From Treponema sp. (GTDB lineage Bacteria; Spirochaetota; Spirochaetia; Treponematales; Treponemataceae), in the NCBI GenBank assembly GCA_017934745.1, contig JAGBIY010000047.1, forward strand, positions 1 through 64,000: 64,000 nucleotides of DNA, read 5' to 3'. Position 1 is the stretch's first letter. Each line of letters starts with the position of its first letter. Shown here piece by piece: positions 59,759-64,000 of the stretch. Both the position numbers and the translations under genes were made by a program. The notes below the pieces were generated by a model. The model did no database searches and was not told where the DNA came from. It saw only the letters and a list, made by a program, of their open reading frames with translations.

Positions 59759-61714
59759 TCAATCTGGACAGTCAAACCGAATCGCCCGAACAAATCCGCC
59801 AATCAATTTATCGGAAAAGGAAAGGCGTATGATTCCGTTTTCCAACATACAATCAGAACGATATGCACGGACGCTTGCAGACGACTGTGTTTCACCAGAT
59901 TTTTTGCGATTTTGATTTTCCGATGAACCGCCGACAGACATTATCACCGAAACTTTGTAAGAACCGTCGGGAGGAAGAATCTGTATGCCGATTTTCTTCG
60001 CGACAAGTTCGACAGTGGCTGAATTCTCAGATTTTGCCGATTTTTGAACCCAATCGAATCCAGAACAATCCAAACTGAAAGGACGCTCAAGCATGAATCC
60101 GGCGGAAGAAAAATCCGCATTCAATATGCACTCGCGGATTCTGGAAGAAGAAATCTTCTTTTCTCCATACATGACAGAATCGATAGTCTGCAAAGTGAAA
60201 TCGTTTTCAGCACTGAAATCGGCGATGAGCTTCATGTCGGTGGAGCCTCTGTATCCGCAGTGGAAATCCTTTCCCTCCGACAAGTGCTTCAAGCCGCACA
60301 AATCGATGAGCATCCTCAAAAATTCAGTTCCTTCGATTCTAGCGAATTCGGGAGAAAAGTCAATCACAATGGCGAACGCGAACCCCTTCGCCGAAAGAAT
60401 TTCCATCTTTTGGGAAAGAGTGGCTATGTCGCCGGGATAAGACGGGGGATCCTTCAACGCCCTAAGAGATTTCGTGAACGTAACGACTCCGGGAACAAGC
60501 CCGTTCGCTCTCTGCGAAAGAGCCGAGTCGAAAAGGGAGTCGTGCCCGATGTGTGGGCCGTCGAAGCTTCCGATTGTCAGCGAGACTCCCCTGCTCTTGT
60601 AGTCCCCGCTGAATTTTCCGCCCACGACATCGTCCCATGTGTACGTGACGAAATTTCTGTTCGGCGGAATGACGAATCCGTAGCTGAATTTTTTGGAGCG
60701 TTTCTCGACGACGCCCGCGAACTTTCCCTTCGGATAGAAGACCGCCAACTCAGCGTTCTCCGGGATGCTTTCCCTGCCTTTTCGCGAGAAGAAACTTGAG
60801 AAGACGTGGGAATTGAGCGGACGACCGTTCGAATACGACTCCACGAAATACGAAGAGAGAAGGACGGGATGCATTCCGCAGTATTCGGCCAAGGAGAATG
60901 TCATCTGCTTCAAATTCGCCCTTATCCTCTCATTCTCAAATCTGAATCTATCAAGCTCCTCAGGCGATTTCTCATGTCTTTCCCTATTTTTTGCGTTTTC
61001 TGGAGGAAGATTCACTTCCGTCCGTGGATTTTCGAGGAGCGAATCTATGGAAAATTCGTCCAGTTCCGAAAAGAAAGTCGCGTCCTCAAGACGGAACGGA
61101 CCTACCTGGGTGCGGCGGAGCGCGTACAAATGCGCGAACGTTCCGCATTCGTAGGCAATGTCGCGGGCAAGGGAGCGTATGTAGGTTCCCTTGGAGCAAT
61201 GAACTTCCACGAGGGCGTATTTTTCCTTGAAATCCAAGAGTTTGATGCTGAAGATTTTTATTTTACGCGCGGGTAGCTCCGCGGTCTTTCCAGAGCGCGC
61301 GATGTCGCTCGCCCTTTTCCCGTCGACGTGCAGCGCGCTGAAAAGCGGAGGCACCTGGTCGATTTCGCCGACGAATTTTTCCAGTGCGGATTCGACCTCG
61401 GCTTTCGAGGGGATTCTTCCACCGGCCTTGACGACATTGCCGGTCGGGTCCAGGGTGTCGGTTTCCTCTCCGAATTCTATCATGGCCGTGTAGCGTTTGT
61501 CGAAATCCGTGATGTGGGGGACGAGACGCGTCAACCTTCCGGAGAGGACAACGAGCAAGCCGTCCGCGAACGAATCCAGCGTCCCCGTGTGGCCGACTTT
61601 TCCAGTCCCCAAAGCGTGCTTCACAGAAGAAAGCGAGGAGAAACTCGTCTTTCCATGCTTTTTAGCAAGCAGGACTATTCCAGATTCGCCTTCCGTTTGA
61701 TTGTTCGATTTCAT
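59759..61714 (-). CDS. truB: TruB tRNA pseudouridine-55 synthase fused to FAD synthetase (RibF-like)
   Basis: A 651-residue single frame. Residues 1-235 are TruB (GHTGTLDSFADGLLVV with catalytic Asp47; RYTAMIEFGEETDTLDP; CSKGTYIRSLARDI), and 280-350 are PUA-like. Residues 376-550 are a RibF FAD-synthetase domain (IGSFDGPHIGH; CGYRGS; SSSRIREC). The last 100 residues look like a degenerate riboflavin-kinase domain lacking the GfPTAN motif. In T. pallidum the two activities sit in adjacent genes, so this is a fusion. AGGAG is 10 bases upstream. Confidence 0.88.
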   Translation of the reverse strand: MKSNNQTEGESGIVLLAKKHGKTSFSSLSSVKHALGTGKVGHTGTLDSFADGLLVVLSGRLTRLVPHITDFDKRYTAMIEFGEETDTLDPTGNVVKAGGRIPSKAEVESALEKFVGEIDQVPPLFSALHVDGKRASDIARSGKTAELPARKIKIFSIKLLDFKEKYALVEVHCSKGTYIRSLARDIAYECGTFAHLYALRRTQVGPFRLEDATFFSELDEFSIDSLLENPRTEVNLPPENAKNRERHEKSPEELDRFRFENERIRANLKQMTFSLAEYCGMHPVLLSSYFVESYSNGRPLNSHVFSSFFSRKGRESIPENAELAVFYPKGKFAGVVEKRSKKFSYGFVIPPNRNFVTYTWDDVVGGKFSGDYKSRGVSLTIGSFDGPHIGHDSLFDSALSQRANGLVPGVVTFTKSLRALKDPPSYPGDIATLSQKMEILSAKGFAFAIVIDFSPEFARIEGTEFLRMLIDLCGLKHLSEGKDFHCGYRGSTDMKLIADFSAENDFTLQTIDSVMYGEKKISSSRIRECILNADFSSAGFMLERPFSLDCSGFDWVQKSAKSENSATVELVAKKIGIQILPPDGSYKVSVIMSVGGSSENQNRKKSGETQSSASVRAYRSDCMLENGIIRLSFSDKLIGGFVRAIRFDCPD

Positions 61715-61754
61715 TCTGTTTCAGCTCCTTTTCATGGAATCGACCTCAAAATTC

Positions 61755-61788
61755 GAAAAAGAGCCACCGAAAAAATTCCGACGGCTCC
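61755..61788 (-). terminator. Hairpin-T terminator between rbfA and truB
   Basis: Minus strand GGAGCCGTCGG, AT-rich loop, CGGTGGCTC then TTTTTCG. It may attenuate read-through from infB-rbfA into the truB fusion. Confidence 0.55.
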
Positions 61789-61796
61789 TTTCCCTG

Positions 61797-62195
61797 TCAC
61801 TCGGCAGAATCCTCGCCAGATTCCCTCTTGGCGTTCTGCTCGGCTTCCTGCTTCTCCAGCCGGTTCAACTTCTCGACCATGTAGAAGCCCTCTTTCATTC
61901 CCGTATCGACTACGAACGTCAACTTGGGGAATTTCCTGATTGTCAACTTTTTGGCGATTGACGACTGGATGAAGCCGGCCGCGCTGTTCAAGCCGTCCAC
62001 TCCGACTTTCAACTGACCGTCGGAAAGGAAGCTTGAGACATAGACGGTGGCGTACGCCAAATCGCGGGCCACCTCCACCCTGTTCACGCAAAGATGCGTC
62101 GAGACGCGGGGGTCTTTCACCTGTTCCTTCGCTATAAGCATGGAAATCTCGTCCCGTATCTGATTCCCAAGCCTGAGCATTCTGAATTCACCCAT
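61797..62195 (-). CDS. rbfA: Ribosome-binding factor A
   Basis: A 132-residue KH-like factor for 16S 5'-end maturation and cold growth. Signature regions: RLGNQIRDEISMLIAKEQVKDPR at the start and AAGFIQSSIAKKLTIRKFPKLTF. A Glu/Ala-rich tail extends the C terminus slightly. It starts 3 bases after infB, in the universal infB-rbfA-truB order. Confidence 0.92.
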   Translation of the reverse strand: MGEFRMLRLGNQIRDEISMLIAKEQVKDPRVSTHLCVNRVEVARDLAYATVYVSSFLSDGQLKVGVDGLNSAAGFIQSSIAKKLTIRKFPKLTFVVDTGMKEGFYMVEKLNRLEKQEAEQNAKRESGEDSAE

Positions 62196-62198
62196 TTG

Positions 62199-64000
62199 CT
62201 ACTCCTCAACAGACGAAGAGGCGGCGGCGGCCTTTTCTGCGGCCTCCTTCTCCTTCGCCTGGGCGATGGAATCGTTGAGCTTCCTGGCGACTTCGACATA
62301 CTCGAAGATTTCGAAAGTGTCTCCGACCTGGATGTCCTGCCAGTTCTCCAATCCGATACCGCACTCGAATCCGTATGTGACTTCCTTCGCGTCGTCCTTG
62401 AAACGCTTGAGGGAAGAGATTTTTCCAGTGAATTTCACGACACCGTCCCTGATGAGGTTCACGCTGCTCGTTCTCTTGACGACACCTTCCGTGACGTAGC
62501 ATCCGGCGATGAGGCCGACCTTCGGCACGCGGAAAGTGTTCCTGACCTCGACCATTCCCGTGACTTCCTCTTTCGTGTCCGGCTTGAGCATTCCTTCCAT
62601 TGCGGCCTGAATCTCTTCCACACACTTGTAGATGATGTTGTATTTCCTGATTTCGACCTTCTCCTGATCCGCCAGAAGCTTGGCCTTCGGTGTCGGGCGG
62701 ACGTTGAAGCCGATGATGATTGCGTTCTCGTCCGCGGCGGCCAATGAGACGTCGCTTTCGTTGATGGCACCTGCGGAAGAATGGATGACCGCGAGCCTGA
62801 TTTCAGGCGTAGAAAGCTTCTCCAAGGAAGCCTTGAGAGCCTCGGCAGAACCCTGCAAATCCGCCTTGATGATGACCTTGAATTCCTTGACTTCGCTGGC
62901 TTCAATCGTAGAGAAGAGGTTGTCCAAAGTGACCTTCTTGACGGCCTTGGCGTCCTCGAACCTCTTGAGCTCCTGCCTCTTGGCAGAAATAGCGCGCGCG
63001 TCCTTCTCAGACTCGGTGACCTGAATCGGGTCTCCGGCGTTCGGCATGGCCTCAAGTCCGAGCACCTCGACCGGCATGCTTGGTGTCGCCTCGGAAACGC
63101 GCTCTCCACGGTCGTTGAACATGGCGCGGACGCGTCCTGAGTAGATTCCGGCCACGAGCGGGTCTCCGATTTTGAGCGTACCCGACTGCACGACGACAGA
63201 AGCGACGACACCGCGCCCCTGGTCGACGCGCGACTCGATGACCTTTCCTTCTGCGCGGGTGTCGTAAGGAGCCTTGAGTTCCAAGACCTCAGCCTGAAGA
63301 AGAATAGCGTCGAGCAAATCGTCGATTCCCAAGCCCTTGAGAGCGGAGATTTTCACATACATAGTGTCGCCGCCCCATTCCTCTGGAGTAAGGCCACGCT
63401 CGGAAAGCTGCGTCATGACGCGCTCCGGGTTCGCATCCGGCTTGTCTATCTTGTTCACGGCGACGATGATTGGAACCTTCGCGTCCTTGGCGTGGCTGAG
63501 AGCTTCGAGAGTCTGAGGCATCACGCCGTCGTCGGCAGCGACTACGAGGACTACGAGGTCGGTAATCTGGGCGCCGCGCGCGCGCATCATCGTGAACGCC
63601 TCGTGTCCAGGAGTGTCCAGGAACGTGATTGTTCCCTTGGCCGTGTGGACCTGGTAGGCACCGATTTTCTGCGTGATTCCGCCGGCCTCTCCAGCCGCCA
63701 CGTTCGTCTTCCTGATTGCGTCCAAAGTCTTCGTCTTTCCGTGGTCGACGTGTCCCATGACGGTGACGATTGGAGGACGTACCTTGAAACTGGACTCGTC
63801 GCCCTTGTCGCTCTCGATGACAGTCTCGTCGTAGAGGCTGACGAGGTGGACATCGCAACCGTACTCGGAAGCGACAATCGTGGCAGTGTCGGAATCAATC
63901 GACTGGTTTATCGTGACGAGCATTCCCATGCTCATCAATTTTCCGATGATGTCGCCGGCCTTCAGGTTCATCTTCTTGGCCAAGTCGGATACGGAAATAG
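62199..64000 (-). CDS. infB: Translation initiation factor IF-2 (N-terminal part beyond window)
   Basis: The last 600 codons of IF-2; the frame runs off the right edge. Visible are the G domain ([35 protein letters not shown]), domain II ([21 protein letters not shown]), domain III and the fMet-tRNA-binding C2 domain. It places initiator tRNA on the 30S subunit. The end carries an acidic Ala/Glu tail. Confidence 0.96.
   Translation of the reverse strand, partial: ISVSDLAKKMNLKAGDIIGKLMSMGMLVTINQSIDSDTATIVASEYGCDVHLVSLYDETVIESDKGDESSFKVRPPIVTVMGHVDHGKTKTLDAIRKTNVAAGEAGGITQKIGAYQVHTAKGTITFLDTPGHEAFTMMRARGAQITDLVVLVVAADDGVMPQTLEALSHAKDAKVPIIVAVNKIDKPDANPERVMTQLSERGLTPEEWGGDTMYVKISALKGLGIDDLLDAILLQAEVLELKAPYDTRAEGKVIESRVDQGRGVVASVVVQSGTLKIGDPLVAGIYSGRVRAMFNDRGERVSEATPSMPVEVLGLEAMPNAGDPIQVTESEKDARAISAKRQELKRFEDAKAVKKVTLDNLFSTIEASEVKEFKVIIKADLQGSAEALKASLEKLSTPEIRLAVIHSSAGAINESDVSLAAADENAIIIGFNVRPTPKAKLLADQEKVEIRKYNIIYKCVEEIQAAMEGMLKPDTKEEVTGMVEVRNTFRVPKVGLIAGCYVTEGVVKRTSSVNLIRDGVVKFTGKISSLKRFKDDAKEVTYGFECGIGLENWQDIQVGDTFEIFEYVEVARKLNDSIAQAKEKEAAEKAAAASSSVEE

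Overview
The window looks like a chromosome segment of a treponeme (phylum Spirochaetota, probably a commensal or rumen-type Treponema with fairly balanced base composition). The evidence is gene content and gene order: murC-yicC-cytidylate-kinase-like, atoC-atoS-holB-cvpA-murG, an oversized GreA of the spirochete type, a cytidylate kinase fused to ribosomal protein S1, flgF-flgG plus a FlgJ-type rod protein, and infB-rbfA-truB-rpsO-pnp. Many proteins show the treponemal style of TPR or HEAT repeats and lipobox lipoproteins. Most of the window is core genome.

Layout. 1-0.3 kb: a structured dispersed repeat and an apparently non-coding tail. 0.3-3.4 kb: cell-wall gene murC with yicC and a kinase. 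3.5-8.6 kb: tRNA-Phe, flagellar rod/hook genes split by a K+-channel/cNMP-binding gene pair on the other strand, and a DUF1963 gene. 8.7-16.2 kb: glgC, a J-domain protein, an NtrC-type two-component pair, holB, cvpA, murG. 16.2-23.6 kb: a secreted barrel-like protein, a second identical tRNA-Phe, a Ca2+/cation antiporter, treponemal hypotheticals, giant GreA and a TPR partner. 23.8-33.7 kb: rpe, recA, folK, scpA, scpB, an rRNA pseudouridine synthase, cmk-rpsA, TPR protein, lipoprotein. 33.8-42.5 kb: tRNA-Arg, WYL and AraC regulators, an alpha/beta-hydrolase lipoprotein gene interrupted by an in-frame TGA, a CapA-like lipoprotein, a DEAH helicase and manC. 42.6-49.8 kb: pncB, HEAT-repeat protein, tgt, the second repeat copy, lptG, lptF, dut. 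57.3-64 kb: pnp, rpsO, a truB-FAD synthetase fusion, rbfA, and infB cut by the window edge.

The accessory island is 49.9-57.2 kb. It is more AT-rich and reads as one minus-strand operon: a stand-alone CARF-like (Csx2/DxTHG-type) sensor, a sigma-factor-like HTH protein, a RavA-family MoxR ATPase with an extra N-terminal winged-helix/LOTUS-like region and a strong internal start, a small helical protein, a ViaA-like VWA protein, and a BspA-type leucine-rich-repeat protein. Behind it lie an AT-rich remnant and a 5'-truncated duplicate of the VWA 3' end. No CRISPR array or cas effector is present. I regard this as the best candidate for an undescribed system: a nucleotide- or RNA-end-sensing module coupled to a RavA-ViaA-type ATPase.

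Two other signals run across the window. Several genes have a -10 box only 6-9 bases from the start codon and no Shine-Dalgarno sequence, so leaderless mRNAs seem common. Several promoters also carry overlapping palindromes (glgC, pncB, murG, recA).
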